DNA from: Haematobia irritans
Lineage: Eukaryota > Arthropoda > Insecta > Diptera > Muscidae
NCBI RefSeq assembly: GCF_050003625.1
Contig: NC_134401.1
Location: forward strand, 70,956,632-71,020,631
Reading direction: 5' to 3'
Length of the DNA: 64,000 bases
Under the pieces are notes generated by a model, which did no database searches, was not told the DNA's origin, and saw only the letters and a program-made list of their open reading frames with translations. This document shows, in pieces, positions 21,811 through 31,951 of the stretch. Numbering within the stretch: position 1 is the first letter of the stretch; each line of letters begins with the position of its first letter. The translations under genes and the position numbers were made by a program.

Positions 21811-22470
21811 TTTGGCTAACTCTCCCTGAATCGGGAAGAAAATAATTTCGTCCCGTAGACGAAATTAGATCGTCAATGTGACGAAGAATGAAAAGAACAA
21901 AAATTTACTTTGATGATTGATTTCGTCACGTGGACTACGGAAATATTCCTATGGACGAAACTTTTCATCGCATAGACGAAAACGCATTGATGAAACTGAA
22001 TCGTCAATGTGACGAACGCTTTTTCTTTCAATGTAGCGTTCACAATGCGCTAACTTTTTTTTACGAAGAGAATTCTTTCAGTGTAGTTTTCCAAAAAAAA
22101 TTGCATGGCAAAAAATTAAATGGAAAATGTATGTAATAATTTTGGTTAACTTTCCCTGAATCGGGAAGAAAATTATATCGTCCCGTAGACGAAACTAGAT
22201 CGTCAATGTGACGAACTATGAAAAGAACAAAACTTGACTTTGATGATTGATTACGTCACGTGGACTACCGAAATACTCCCATGGACGAAACTTTCATCGC
22301 ATAGACGAAAACGCATTGATGAAACTGAATCGTCAATGTGACGAACGCCTTTTCTTTCGGTGTAGGGTTCACAATGCGCTAACGTTTTTTTACGAAGAGA
22401 ATTCTTTCAGTGTAGTTCTCCAAAAAAAAATGTTCATGGCAAAAAATTAAATAGAAAATGTATGTACAAT
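21811..22470. repeat. 330-bp tandem dimer rich in GACGAA/TTCGTC
   Basis: Two head-to-tail units start at 21811 (TTTGGCTAACTCTCCCTGAA) and 22141 (TTTGGTTAACTTTCCCTGAA), about 95 percent alike by eye. Each holds several short inverted words such as ATCGTCAATGTGACGAA and TTCATCGCATAGACGAA. Short open frames inside are repeated in both units and have no gene-like features. Confidence 0.85.
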
Positions 22471-22660
22471 AAAAAAACTGCTAAAAAACTATTTTGAGAT
22501 ATCGATGATATCTAAGAATCACGTTTTATTTGCATGTAACTCGACTTAGATATCCATGTTTGTTACCTATAATAATATATTCCACTTTGTTAGTGTTGGA
22601 ATTCATTCAATCGTTGTAGAACTAATTATTTGAGTAATTAAATCAAATGATATTTAGTTT
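22471..22660. other. AT-rich spacer, no gene seen
   Basis: Short AT-rich stretch before the LINE copy 3 fragment. A small palindrome, GATATCGATGATATC, is present. Confidence 0.5.
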
Positions 22661-23213
22661 TCATCCGGAGGGCTCTCTGTATAATATCTCTGATTGTGGA
22701 TGGGAATTTTGCCCTAACTGCTAGCGCCACATCATCTGCGTATGTCACCACTTTTATCCTTTCCTTTTTCTAGGGAAGGTTGTTTATAGCAACATTCCAA
22801 AGAAGAGGTGATAGAACTCTTCCTTGGGGAGTGCCTCTTTTCACATACATTTGTATGGTTGCTTGTCCTAGTGTGGCTGAAATACGTCTCTTCACTAGAA
22901 GTTCGTCTAAGTATACCTGGATCAACATTCAGAGTTGTCAGTCCATTTAATATCGCGTTTGGATGGACGCTATTGAATGTTCCTTCGATGTCTAGAAACG
23001 CCACGATTGTGTATTCATTGACAAATAGTGAGCTTTCAATAAAGCTGATTAGTTCATGTAATGCGGACTCAGTAGACCCTTCGAGTATGCATGCTGTCGT
23101 TTCGAGAGCAAAGTTGAATCGACGCTAGTTCTAAGATAAATATCTATCATCCTCTCCAGAGTCTTAAGTAGGAATGAGGATAAACTGATTGGTCGGAAAT
23201 CTGCTTTAGGTAT
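22661..23213 (-). pseudogene. LINE copy 3 ORF2, RT segment
   Basis: Decayed RT piece on the minus strand (FLDIEGTFN, then a frameshift after DPGILR). The 3' half of the element is missing: it starts at the codons for ALRMTEKW. Just before the insertion of copy 4, a deletion of about 30 bp fuses CGGAAATC to TGCTTTAGGTAT. The continuation lies beyond copy 4, at 28233. Confidence 0.85.
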
Positions 23214-23349
23214 GGTTAGGTTAGGTTAAAGTGGCAGCCCGATTAAGATTCAGGCTCACTTAGACTATTCAGTCCATTGTGATACCACATTAACTAAAAG
23301 TACCTATTACATATGGGCACTTCTAGTTTTAACCGCTGAACCTTCTTGA

Positions 23350-26300
23350 TTATTTTTCTCTGTTGAACCAACCAGATTGTTCCAAAAACATTAGCAGACT
23401 GCTTAAGTTAACGTTTTCCAGATCCGCCAGTAATCTGAAGCTATATGCTCCTAAAAGTTGCTTGCGCTTTACACAAAATGCAGGACACTCACACAAGAGG
23501 TGTTTAATTGATTCTTTTTCCTCCGCATCATGACAGCTCATACAATAGTCATTATACTTCGCGCCAATAGTTTTTGCAAAATCTCCTATCAGGCAGCGAC
23601 CCGTTATAGCAGATATCAGGAGTGATATCTGACGTCTCGAGAACATTAGCATATCTAGTGTGCGGTTTAAGTTGAAATGGGGCCATATTTGCTTGGTGTC
23701 GTTACAACCCTTGCAATTCTCCCATCGAACATTTGCCATCATAACAGCCTTCTCACGCAGCATGAGCTTGCAGGTAGCTAGGGGCATACCAACAAATTCT
23801 AGTTCCCCTGGAATATGTAAGGTAGTCCCTAGCCTTGCCAACTCATCGGCTTCGCAGTTCCCCGGTATGTTCCTATGGCCAGGCACCCATATTAGGTGAA
23901 TATTGTACTGCTCAGCCATCTCATTGAGAGATTTGCGGCAATCGATGGCCGTTTTCGAGTTGAGGAACACAGAGTCCAAGGATTTTATTGCAGGTTGACT
24001 GTCTGAGTATATATTAATGCCCACATTTTTTGGAACATTACTTCTCAGCCAATTCGCCACCTCTCTTATTGCTAATATTTCAGCCTGAAAAACACTACAG
24101 TGATTAGGTAATCTTTTCGCTATTTGAAGTTCCAAATCATTAGAATATACTCCGAAACCCACTTGTCCATCCAATTTGGAGCCATCAGTGTAGAAATCTA
24201 TATATTCTTTATTCCCCGGGGTCTGTGTGCACCACGCCTCACTGTTGGGGATTAGAGTCTCAAACTTTTTGTCGAAAAGTGGACTCGCCAAAGTGTAATC
24301 CACTACGTTAGGCACATCTGACATTGTTTTGAGGACAGAACTGTGACCGTAACCTTTTTCCGACCACAGCGATAGTTCGCGCAACCGCACAGCCGTTGTT
24401 GCAGCTGACTGTTTGGCCAAAATGTCTAAAGGCAATAGATGCAGCATGACATTAAGGGAATTTGTTCCTGTCTTGCTGAATGCGCCTGAAATACACAAAC
24501 ACGCCATACGCTGAACTTTATCTAAACCAGTCGGTTTCTGAAGTGCCGGCCACCAGACTACAACACCATATAGCATTATAGGTCTAACCACTGCCGTGTA
24601 TAGCCAATGCACAATTTTTGGTTTTAGTCCCCACTTTTTTCCTATTGCCTTTTTGCACGAGTACAAAGCTACAGTTGCCTTCCTCGCCCTTTCTTCAATA
24701 TTAAGCTTAAAGTTCAGCTTCCTGTCCAAAATAACGCCAAGGTATTTTGCACAATCACCAAAGGGAATTTCAATACCCCCTAAGGAAATAGGCCTAACCG
24801 TGGGAGTTTTGCGATCTTTGCAGTACATGACTAATTCTGTCTTTGCGGGATTTACCCCAAGACCATTGTCTTGCGCCCATTTTTCAGTCATCCGGAGGGC
24901 CCTCTGAATAATATCTCTGATTGTGGATGGGAATTTTCCCCTGACTGCCAGAGCTACATCATCTGCGTATGCCACCACTTTTATCCTTTCTTTTTCTAGA
25001 GTAACCAGAAGGCTATTTATAGCAACATTCCAAAGAAGAGGTGATAGAACTCCTCCTTGGGGAGTGCCTCTGTTCACATACTTTTGTATGTTTGCTTGTC
25101 CTAGTGTGGCTGAAATACGTCTCTTCATTAGCAGTTCGTCTAACAGCCTGAGTATACATGGATCAACATTCAGAGTTGTCAGTCCATTTAATATCGAGCT
25201 CGGATGGACATTATTGAACGCCCCTTCGATGTCTAGAAACGCCACGATTGTGTATTCTTTGACAGATAGTGAGCTTTCAATAAAGCTGACTAGTTCATGT
25301 AGTGCGGTCTCAGTAGACCTGCCCTTCGAGTATGCATGCTGTCGTTTCGAGAACAAACTTGAATCGATGCTAGTTCTAAGATAAATATCTATCATCCTCT
25401 CCAGAGTCTTAAGTAGGAATGAGGATAAGCTGATTGGTCGGAAATCCTTCGCCCTCGAGTGAGAGGCTTTTCCCGCTTTAGGTATGAAAACGTCTTTTGT
25501 TTCCCTCCACTTTCCTGGGATATATGATAAGTTGATACATCCTTTATATATCACCGACAACCAGGGGATAATTTTGTCAGTTACAGCTTGTAACTCCGCC
25601 GGAGTAATTCCATCAGGTCCAGGGGATTTGAATGGTCCAAAGCTATTTAGCGCCCATCTTATTCTAGTTTCCGATACAATTTCCTCGACAGGAAACGACC
25701 GCTGAGCAACTGTGGCACCGCCAGTACATGGTTCAACCGTCTGATTTCCAGGAAAATGTGTGTCCAATAGTACCTCCAGCGTCTCCTCACTGGACGTTGT
25801 CCAATTGCCCTCCGATGTTTTAATGAAACCTGGAGCGGAGTTGGTGGATGCTAGAACCTTCCGTAGTCTGGACGCCTCGGACGTATTCTCAATACTGCTG
25901 CAGTAATCATTCCAAGAGTTATGCTGAGCCTTTCTCAGTTCTCGCTTGTATCCTCTCAGAATCTTCTTGTAAGCGTCCCAGTCCTCAGAAGCTCTGGTGG
26001 ACTTTGCCTTGTTAAAGAGCTTCCTGCAGGATTTCCTCATATTACTTAATTCCGTAGACCACCATGGTGGTCGAAGTTTCCCCCTTGGCTTTCCTCTAGG
26101 GCATGCAGCTTTCAGTGAGATGTTGAAGGCCTTAGTAATCCGCTCCACTGCGTATTCGATATCTTGCACATTTCTCATATTTGTCTCTGTTATTTCCGGT
26201 ATCATCATATTGAACGATTCCCTATACCTATTCCAGTCAGCTTTCCTAACATTTGGCGGAAATATGATCTTGGTGATATGAACATCAAATTTGAAACTGA

Positions 26301-26940
26301 TGTAGCGATGATCTGAGAAGCTGTGTTCACTTAAAACCTGCCACTCAGATATCATTTCATTCAGTTCTTGCGAGGCCAAGGTGATGTCCAAAACCTCTTG
26401 CCTGTTTTTAGTGACAAAGGTTGGGACATCTCCCTTGTTGCAAACTACCAGATTAGTACGCAAAATAAACTCTATTAGCGACTCTCCCCTTGCATTAGTA
26501 TCACTACTTCCCCATATACTATGATGTGCATTCGCATCGCATCCCATAATGAGTTTCGTCTTTGTTTTCCGTGACTCCTCCACTAAGGTCTTAACGGCAT
26601 ATGGAGGCATCTCCCTGTCATGTCCCATGTAGACCGAAGATACCCAATATTTGCATTTGGCTATTTCTAAACTGGCAACGACAGTGTCTGTATTGCACAT
26701 TGAAGGAAGCAGAAACAAGTTGAGCTCGTTTTTAGCAATTATACAGGCTCGATTTACATCATTACCACTATACTGCAATAGTTTGAACCCCGGAGTACTT
26801 AATTCACATATTTTGTTTTTATAAACATATGGTTCTTGAATAAGAACTATATCTATGTCCCCTTTCATCAGGAGAACTTTTAAGGCAGCACATGCAACCT
26901 TACAATGATGAAGATTTATCTGGAGGATCCGTAGGACCAT
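23350..26940 (-). CDS. LINE ORF2: endonuclease, RT, RNase H (copy 4)
   Basis: The enzyme that nicks target DNA and copies element RNA onto it. Start chosen at the ATG at 26940 (MVLRILQINLHHC); the frame is open upstream from a TTG at 26955. Domains: APE-like endonuclease, residues about 1-220 (QINLHH, IQEPYV, MGCDANAHHSIWG, SFSDHRYIS); RT about 440-760 (PGPDGITPAEL, AFLDIEGAFNNV, GTPQGGVLSPLL, YADD); RNase H about 910-1040 (YTDGSKL, FQAEILA, YSDSQPA, GNCEADELA); cysteine/histidine motif CMSCHDAEEKESIKHLLCEC near 1130-1150. An RNase H domain together with this layout points to the I or LOA groups of LINEs rather than R1 or Jockey; that needs a tree. All catalytic residues I can place are present. 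One change relative to copy 6 is KDVFIPKAGK for KVVFIPKAGK. Confidence 0.93.
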   Translation of the reverse strand: MVLRILQINLHHCKVACAALKVLLMKGDIDIVLIQEPYVYKNKICELSTPGFKLLQYSGNDVNRACIIAKNELNLFLLPSMCNTDTVVASLEIAKCKYWVSSVYMGHDREMPPYAVKTLVEESRKTKTKLIMGCDANAHHSIWGSSDTNARGESLIEFILRTNLVVCNKGDVPTFVTKNRQEVLDITLASQELNEMISEWQVLSEHSFSDHRYISFKFDVHITKIIFPPNVRKADWNRYRESFNMMIPEITETNMRNVQDIEYAVERITKAFNISLKAACPRGKPRGKLRPPWWSTELSNMRKSCRKLFNKAKSTRASEDWDAYKKILRGYKRELRKAQHNSWNDYCSSIENTSEASRLRKVLASTNSAPGFIKTSEGNWTTSSEETLEVLLDTHFPGNQTVEPCTGGATVAQRSFPVEEIVSETRIRWALNSFGPFKSPGPDGITPAELQAVTDKIIPWLSVIYKGCINLSYIPGKWRETKDVFIPKAGKASHSRAKDFRPISLSSFLLKTLERMIDIYLRTSIDSSLFSKRQHAYSKGRSTETALHELVSFIESSLSVKEYTIVAFLDIEGAFNNVHPSSILNGLTTLNVDPCILRLLDELLMKRRISATLGQANIQKYVNRGTPQGGVLSPLLWNVAINSLLVTLEKERIKVVAYADDVALAVRGKFPSTIRDIIQRALRMTEKWAQDNGLGVNPAKTELVMYCKDRKTPTVRPISLGGIEIPFGDCAKYLGVILDRKLNFKLNIEERARKATVALYSCKKAIGKKWGLKPKIVHWLYTAVVRPIMLYGVVVWWPALQKPTGLDKVQRMACLCISGAFSKTGTNSLNVMLHLLPLDILAKQSAATTAVRLRELSLWSEKGYGHSSVLKTMSDVPNVVDYTLASPLFDKKFETLIPNSEAWCTQTPGNKEYIDFYTDGSKLDGQVGFGVYSNDLELQIAKRLPNHCSVFQAEILAIREVANWLRSNVPKNVGINIYSDSQPAIKSLDSVFLNSKTAIDCRKSLNEMAEQYNIHLIWVPGHRNIPGNCEADELARLGTTLHIPGELEFVGMPLATCKLMLREKAVMMANVRWENCKGCNDTKQIWPHFNLNRTLDMLMFSRRQISLLISAITGRCLIGDFAKTIGAKYNDYCMSCHDAEEKESIKHLLCECPAFCVKRKQLLGAYSFRLLADLENVNLSSLLMFLEQSGWFNREK

Positions 26941-28129
26941 CGAGATTTTCAACAACCGTCACATCAGCCGCTTCAATCGAGTCATCAAGAATGTCCTCTT
27001 CAGAGATATCGGTGACTCTCGCAATAACCATAGGTTCAACTTTGGTGAGTTCTGAGGCAGTAGAAGCCTCCTCACGCATACGGTATCTATCCATGTCTTC
27101 AAATGTCTTGGTATCCCCCTCGACTTCGCAAGAGGATCCGCTTACTTCTGATTCAGACAGAGGCTTGTCCATTTCTGAATCCTTTAGCTGATCGTTTTTA
27201 TACACCTTCATTTGGATATAATGAAAGCCATAACATACACGGCCCTGGGACTTTGCTAGATGTGGCAAAGACTGAGTGTTCAATATAAACACTGCATGCC
27301 GTCTTGGCCCATCCACTTCATCCAAACGACCAACCTTCCAATCAGCTGTTGGAAGATCTGGATTGCATTGTTTCAGTCTATTTAAAATAGATTCAGGGTC
27401 AGGAGGGTTTGCAGGTATCCACGCATGTGCTCTTGGTCTAGCCGGTATGTCTTTCTTCTCGACTAACTCTAGAGCAGCTCCTTCCCAAACTTCACCAATT
27501 AGTATCAGAGCAGCTTTAAAACATTCTATAGACCTCTGGTCCTCAAATGCGACTAGCTTAAATCGTCCTTGATACCAACCAGCCTCTTGGTGTCGAGGAT
27601 CTGGGCCGGGAAACTTTTCCAGCACCTGTGAGTAGACGCCAGACAAAGCATTCTCAATTTCCCCCCATTTTTGCTTTGGAACCATACCGTCCAATGCTCC
27701 TTTATTAATGATAGCCATCACAAGGCTGTCTTTAGCAACTGAGGCGAACGATCGTTGATCCCTTTTGGAGGATGGCAGCTCATCCGGTGATCGTTCCCTT
27801 TTTCCAGCCTCAAGAATTCCTTGAGCCCATTTTAAGGAATCGCTTTGTTTAGCCGACAACGTGCTTGGGTCGACTGATCCTAATTTCTTTAGGATAAACA
27901 AAGCATTTCTGCGTTCTTTGAATCTCTTTCGTGAGGGATTACCTCCTTTTGATGCCGTTACCTTGGAAAAGGTCCGACTTGTCAAATTGTCGCCACCTGT
28001 CGACCCGTCTACAGGTCGACTAATTGGGCCTAAATCTTGGTCATTGCCCAAATCTATAACTCCAGTCGATACTCGTCCACTGGGCCCTGAAGTTAGCAAC
28101 CCAGTGGATGTCTTTGAATTTCTCTGCAT
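26900..28129 (-). CDS. LINE ORF1 (copy 4)
   Basis: 409 aa, ATG at 28129 in a good context (GGCCACCATGC in sense). Probably the RNA-binding partner of ORF2 in the retrotransposition particle; this is inferred from position. It is basic at the N-terminus (SRKRFKERRN). The central domain (about 150-305) resembles the DUF4780-type region known from dipteran retroelement ORF1s, with AWIPANPPDPESILNRLKQC and FILNTQSLPHLAKSQGRVC. The tail is acidic (ISEEDILDDSIEAADVTVVE). No CCHC knuckles, unlike Jockey or I ORF1s. Its stop overlaps the ORF2 start by 41 nt in another frame, so ORF2 may be made by reinitiation. Confidence 0.88.
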   Translation of the reverse strand: MQRNSKTSTGLLTSGPSGRVSTGVIDLGNDQDLGPISRPVDGSTGGDNLTSRTFSKVTASKGGNPSRKRFKERRNALFILKKLGSVDPSTLSAKQSDSLKWAQGILEAGKRERSPDELPSSKRDQRSFASVAKDSLVMAIINKGALDGMVPKQKWGEIENALSGVYSQVLEKFPGPDPRHQEAGWYQGRFKLVAFEDQRSIECFKAALILIGEVWEGAALELVEKKDIPARPRAHAWIPANPPDPESILNRLKQCNPDLPTADWKVGRLDEVDGPRRHAVFILNTQSLPHLAKSQGRVCYGFHYIQMKVYKNDQLKDSEMDKPLSESEVSGSSCEVEGDTKTFEDMDRYRMREEASTASELTKVEPMVIARVTDISEEDILDDSIEAADVTVVENLDGPTDPPDKSSSL

Positions 28130-28232
28130 GGTGGCCTAATATCCCACCACACTTGAAATTCGTAGTAGGTACTTATTACGATGATTTTATCCGCTATTAA
28201 AAAACACGTCCGTTCCGTTCGACGGTTGAAAG

Positions 28233-28797
28233 TGCTTTAGGTATGAAAACGGCTTTTGTTGCCTTCCACTTTTCTGGAATATATGCTAAGTTTATACATC
28301 CTTTATATCACCCAAGGGATAATTCTGTCAGTCACTGCTTGTAACTCCGCCGGAGTAATTCCATCAGGTCCGGGGGATTTTAATGGTCCAAAACCGCTTA
28401 AAGCCCATTTTATTCTAGACTCCGACACAATTTCCGCGATAGGAAATGACAACTGAGCCGCTGTGGCACCGCCAGAACCTGCTGGAACCATCTGATTTCC
28501 AGGAAAATGCGTGTCCAATAGTACCTACAGCGTCTCGTCACTGGACGTTGCCCAATTGCCCTCCAATGTTTTAATGAAACCTGGAACGGAGTTAGTGAAT
28601 GCTACCTTCCGTAGTCTGGAAAACTCGGATGTATTCTCAATACTGCTGCAGTAATCATTCCGAGAGTTATGCTGGGCCTTTCTTAGTTCTCGCTTGTATC
28701 CTCTCAGATTCTTCTTGTAAGCGTCCCAATCCTCCGGAGCTCTGGTGGACTTTGCTTTGTTAAAGAGCTTCCTGCAGGATTTTCTCATATTACTTAA
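28233..28797 (-). pseudogene. LINE copy 3 ORF2, fingers and linker segment
   Basis: Continuation of copy 3 beyond copy 4. Readable sequence: DTHFPGNQ, SESRIKWALSGFGPLKSPGP, PDGITPAELQAVTDRIIPW and KSCRKLFNKAKSTRAPEDWD. The frame is broken near 28320 (missing WL..IYKGC codons) and 28510. It stops at the TTAA where the MITE inserted. Confidence 0.85.
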
Positions 28798-29193
28798 AGG
28801 CCTGGTTATGCATCTAAAAATGTAGCGTGGCCGTAACATAACGGCAACGTATAATTTTTTGGCGATTAGCCAACTTGAAAAAAACGTACTAACAATATAT
28901 AAAGAACTGGCAGAAAAAAGTTTGTGTTTTTACATTTAAAATGAATTTCACGAAAAATATCAGTTTCTCATCATTCATTTTAACCGAAAACAACACAACA
29001 CTACATTTTTAATGAAATATATTTTCACGCTAATCGCATTTTTCATCGATGACGCTTGTTTTTTTTTATATTACGACACGTTTACGTTGTACAAACGTTG
29101 GGTAATCGTTTGTAAGGGCTATCGTATATCAAACACAAACAGCTGACACGCCACGCTACGCATACGAACCGTTTTAGATTGCATAGCCAGGTC
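28798..29193. mobile_element. 396-bp MITE with TTAA target duplication
   Basis: Flanked by TTAA at 28794-28797 and 29194-29197; the uninterrupted LINE reads TACTTAATTCCG here. Termini are imperfectly inverted: AGGCCTGGTTATGCATCTAA on the left and, reversed, GACCTGGCTATGCAATCTAA. A further inner pair, GTAGCGTGGC and GCCACGCTAC, is also inverted. TTAA targets are typical of piggyBac-type elements, but the termini are not the classical CCC ones. No coding capacity. Confidence 0.82.
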
Positions 29194-29197
29194 TTAA

Positions 29198-29520
29198 TTC
29201 CGTAGACCACCATGGCGGTCGATTTTCCCCCTTGGCTTCCCTCTAGGGCATGCAACTTACAGTGAGATATTGAAGGCCTTAGTAATCCACGCCACTGCGT
29301 GTTCGATATCTTGCACAGTTCTCACATTTTTTTCATCATAGTGAACGATTTCCTATACCTATTCCAATCAGCGTTCCTAAGATTTGACGGAGATATGGTT
29401 TTGGTGGTATGAAGCTATGTTCACATAAAACCTGCCACTCAGATATCATTTCATTCAGTTCCTGCTAGGTCAAGGTGACATCCAAAACCTTTTGCCTTTT
29501 TTTAGTGACGAAGGTTGGGG
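29198..29520 (-). pseudogene. LINE copy 3 ORF2, endonuclease C-terminal segment
   Basis: Continuation of copy 3 between two DNA transposon insertions, covering the segment after the endonuclease (equivalents of PPNVRKADWNRYRESFN and ERITKAF). It has lost about 50 bp relative to the intact copies near 29400 and is out of frame. Confidence 0.82.
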
Positions 29521-30171
29521 CCAGTGTTACCGTTGGAAATTTTGAAAAAACAACACAAGAGAGTAGAAATGGATTTTTTCTCTTTGCTAAAATTAGCAAA
29601 AATGTACGCGAACGCCATCCAATACCAATTTACCATCTGCCAATTTAAAGCTTTCAAATCAATTAAAATAATAAAAATATTTATTTTTTATACAACACTT
29701 CTCTGTGAAATATATTGCACGTATATGACAAACTCTTGCAACGTTTTACTGACAAACATACCTAGCAAAAACTTGCGACTTCCCTATTTCTCGACTTCCA
29801 GCAAATATTTGTGATATTTATCAAAAATTGTTTGGTTCTAGAACGGATCTATTCGTTGAAATGGTTCGTAATAAAACGACTGACCAAACCAGAACACCGT
29901 GTAGGTTAGGTATCGTGGGTTAGGTGTCTATTGTGAACAAGTGAACTTCTTTTTATAGCCGAGTTCAAACGACGTTTCACATTGCGGTGAAGTACTAAAA
30001 GAAGCTTTGAAACACTCTGCATTCACAGCAGAAACACTTTTTGCTGTTTGGTCGAAACTGCAAAACGGCGCTTCCCTTTTATGCGACATTAGTCCCATGC
30101 GTCGCACAAAAAGTCGCATGACTTCAGAAAGGTTGCAAAATGCGACTAAAGTTACACAACGATAACACTGG
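29521..30171. mobile_element. 651-bp hAT-like non-autonomous element
   Basis: Termini CCAGTGTTACCGTTG at 29521 and CAACGATAACACTGG ending at 30171 are inverted repeats of each other with one mismatch. It interrupts LINE copy 3 exactly: AAGGTTGG on the left, TTGGTGCATCTC on the right. The flanks TTGGGGCC and TTGGTGCA match at 6 of 8 positions if the ends are drawn slightly inward, which would fit a decayed 8-bp hAT duplication. No transposase. Confidence 0.72.
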
Positions 30172-30552
30172 TTGGTGCATCTCTCTTATTGCAAACTACC
30201 AAAGTAGTACGCAAATTAAACTCTAGGAGTGACTCTCCTCTTGTAGTAATGTCAACACTTCCCCATATCCTATGATGCGCATTTGCGTCGCATCCCATAA
30301 AGAGTTTTGTCTTTGTTTTCAATGACTGCTCAACTAAGGTGTTAACGGCCCCTAGAGGCATCTCCCTATCATGTCCCATGTAGACCGAAGACAGTGTCTG
30401 CATTGCACATTGAAGGAAGCAGAAACAAGTTAAGCTCATTTTTAGCAATTATACAGGTTCGATTTACATATCTACCAGTATACTGCAATAGTTTGAACCC
30501 CAGAGTATTTAATTCACATATTTTGTTTTTATAAACATATGGTTCTTGTATA
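30172..30552 (-). pseudogene. LINE copy 3 ORF2, endonuclease N-terminal segment
   Basis: Last visible part of copy 3: endonuclease words SSVYMGHDREMP and MGCDANAHHRIWG. About 50 bp are missing after ACAGTGTC. It ends at GGTTCTTGTATA, where the 3' tail of LINE copy 5 begins. I do not find the rest of copy 3 on the far side of copy 5. Confidence 0.82.
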
Positions 30553-30721
30553 GGTTAGGTTAGGTTAAAGTGGCAGCCCGATTAAGATTCAGGCTCACTT
30601 AGACTATTCAGGATTATTATTTCAACCGTCGAACGGAACGGACGTGTTTTTTAATAGCGGATAAAATCATCGTAATAAGTACCTACTGCGAATTTCAAGT
30701 GTGGTGGGATATTAGGCCACC

Positions 30722-31951
30722 ATGCAGAGAAATTCAAAGACATCCACTGGGTTGCTAACTTCAGGGCCCAGTGGACGGGTATCGACTGGAGTTATAAATT
30801 TGGGCAATGACCAAGAGTTAGGCCCAATTAGTCGACCTGTAGACGGGTCGACAGGTGGCGACAATTTGACAAGTCGGACCTTTTCCAAGGTAACGGCATC
30901 AAAAGGAGGTAATCCCTCACGAAAGAGATTCAAAGAACGCAGAAATGCTTTGTTTATCCTAAAGAAATTAGGATCAGTCGACCCAAGCACGTTGTCGGCT
31001 AAACAAAGCGATTCCTTAAAATGGGCTCAAGGAATTCTTGAGGCTGGAAAAAGGGAACGATCACCGGATGAGCTGTCATCCTCCAAAAGGGATCAACGAT
31101 CGTTTGCCTCAGTTGCTAAAGACAGCCTTGTGATGGCTATCATAAATAAAGGAGCATTGGACGGTATGGTTCCAAAGCAAAAATGGGGGGAAATTGAGAA
31201 TGCTTTGTCTGGCGTCTACTCACAGGTGCTGGAAAAGTTTCCCGGCCCAGATCCTCGACACCAAGAGGCTGGTTGGTATCAAGGACGATTTAAGCTAGTC
31301 GCATTTGAGGACCAGAGGTCTATAGAATGTTTTAAAGCTGCTCTGATACTAATTGGTGAAGTTTGGGAAGGAGCTGCTCTAGAGTTAGTCGAGAAGAAAG
31401 ACATACCGGCTAGACCAAGAGCACATGCGTGGATACCTGCAAACCCTCCTGACCCTGAATCTATTTTAAATAGACTGAAACAATGCAATCCAGATCTTCC
31501 AACAGCTGATTGGAAGGTTGGCCGTTTGGATGAAGTGGATGGGCCAAGACGGCATGCAGTGTTTATATTGAACACTCAGTCTTTGCCACATCTAGCAAAG
31601 TCCCAGGGCCGTGTATGTTATGGCTTTCATTATATCCAAATGAAGGTGTATAAAAACGATCAGCTAAAGGATTCAGAAATGGACAAGCCTCTGTCTGAAT
31701 CAGAAGTAAGCGGATCCTCTTGCGAAGTCGAGGGGGATACCAAGACATTTGAAGACATGGATAGATACCGTATGCGTGAGGAGGCTTCTACTGCCTCAGA
31801 ACTCACCAAAGTTGAACCTATGGTTATTGCGACAGTCACCGATATCTCTGAAGAGGACATTCTTGATGACTCGATTGAAGCGGCTGATGTGACGGTTGTT
31901 GAAAATCTCGATGGTCCTACGGATCCTCCAGATAAATCTTCATCATTGTAA
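30722..31951 (+). CDS. LINE ORF1 (copy 6)
   Basis: 409 aa from an ATG in a strong context (CCACCATGC). Near-identical to ORF1 of copy 4; differences include VINLGNDQELG for VIDLGNDQDLG and VIATVTDIS for VIARVTDIS. Basic N-terminal third, conserved central region (GAL DGMVPKQKWGEIENAL to HYIQMKVYKND), acidic C-terminus. No zinc knuckle seen. It is presumed to coat element RNA. The stop codon, TAA at 31949-31951, lies inside the start of ORF2. Confidence 0.88.
   Translation: MQRNSKTSTGLLTSGPSGRVSTGVINLGNDQELGPISRPVDGSTGGDNLTSRTFSKVTASKGGNPSRKRFKERRNALFILKKLGSVDPSTLSAKQSDSLKWAQGILEAGKRERSPDELSSSKRDQRSFASVAKDSLVMAIINKGALDGMVPKQKWGEIENALSGVYSQVLEKFPGPDPRHQEAGWYQGRFKLVAFEDQRSIECFKAALILIGEVWEGAALELVEKKDIPARPRAHAWIPANPPDPESILNRLKQCNPDLPTADWKVGRLDEVDGPRRHAVFILNTQSLPHLAKSQGRVCYGFHYIQMKVYKNDQLKDSEMDKPLSESEVSGSSCEVEGDTKTFEDMDRYRMREEASTASELTKVEPMVIATVTDISEEDILDDSIEAADVTVVENLDGPTDPPDKSSSL

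Larger units (their letters stand above)
23214..28232 (-). mobile_element. LINE copy 4: complete, inserted into copy 3
   Basis: 5019-bp full-length non-LTR retrotransposon. The exact 12-bp target duplication TGCTTTAGGTAT at 23202-23213 and 28233-28244 falls within ORF2 of copy 3, so the family inserted into itself in the same orientation. It has a short 5' UTR (about 100 bp), ORF1, an overlapping ORF2, and a 3' UTR ending in (TAACC)n. Both ORFs are open. It is very close to copy 6: ORF2 differs at roughly two dozen of 1201 residues by eye. Confidence 0.95.

Noticed and set aside
21930..22450. Two similar small plus-strand proteins (68 and 67 codons)
   Set aside because: They are duplicated only because the DNA is a 330-bp tandem dimer; no start context or homologue supports them.
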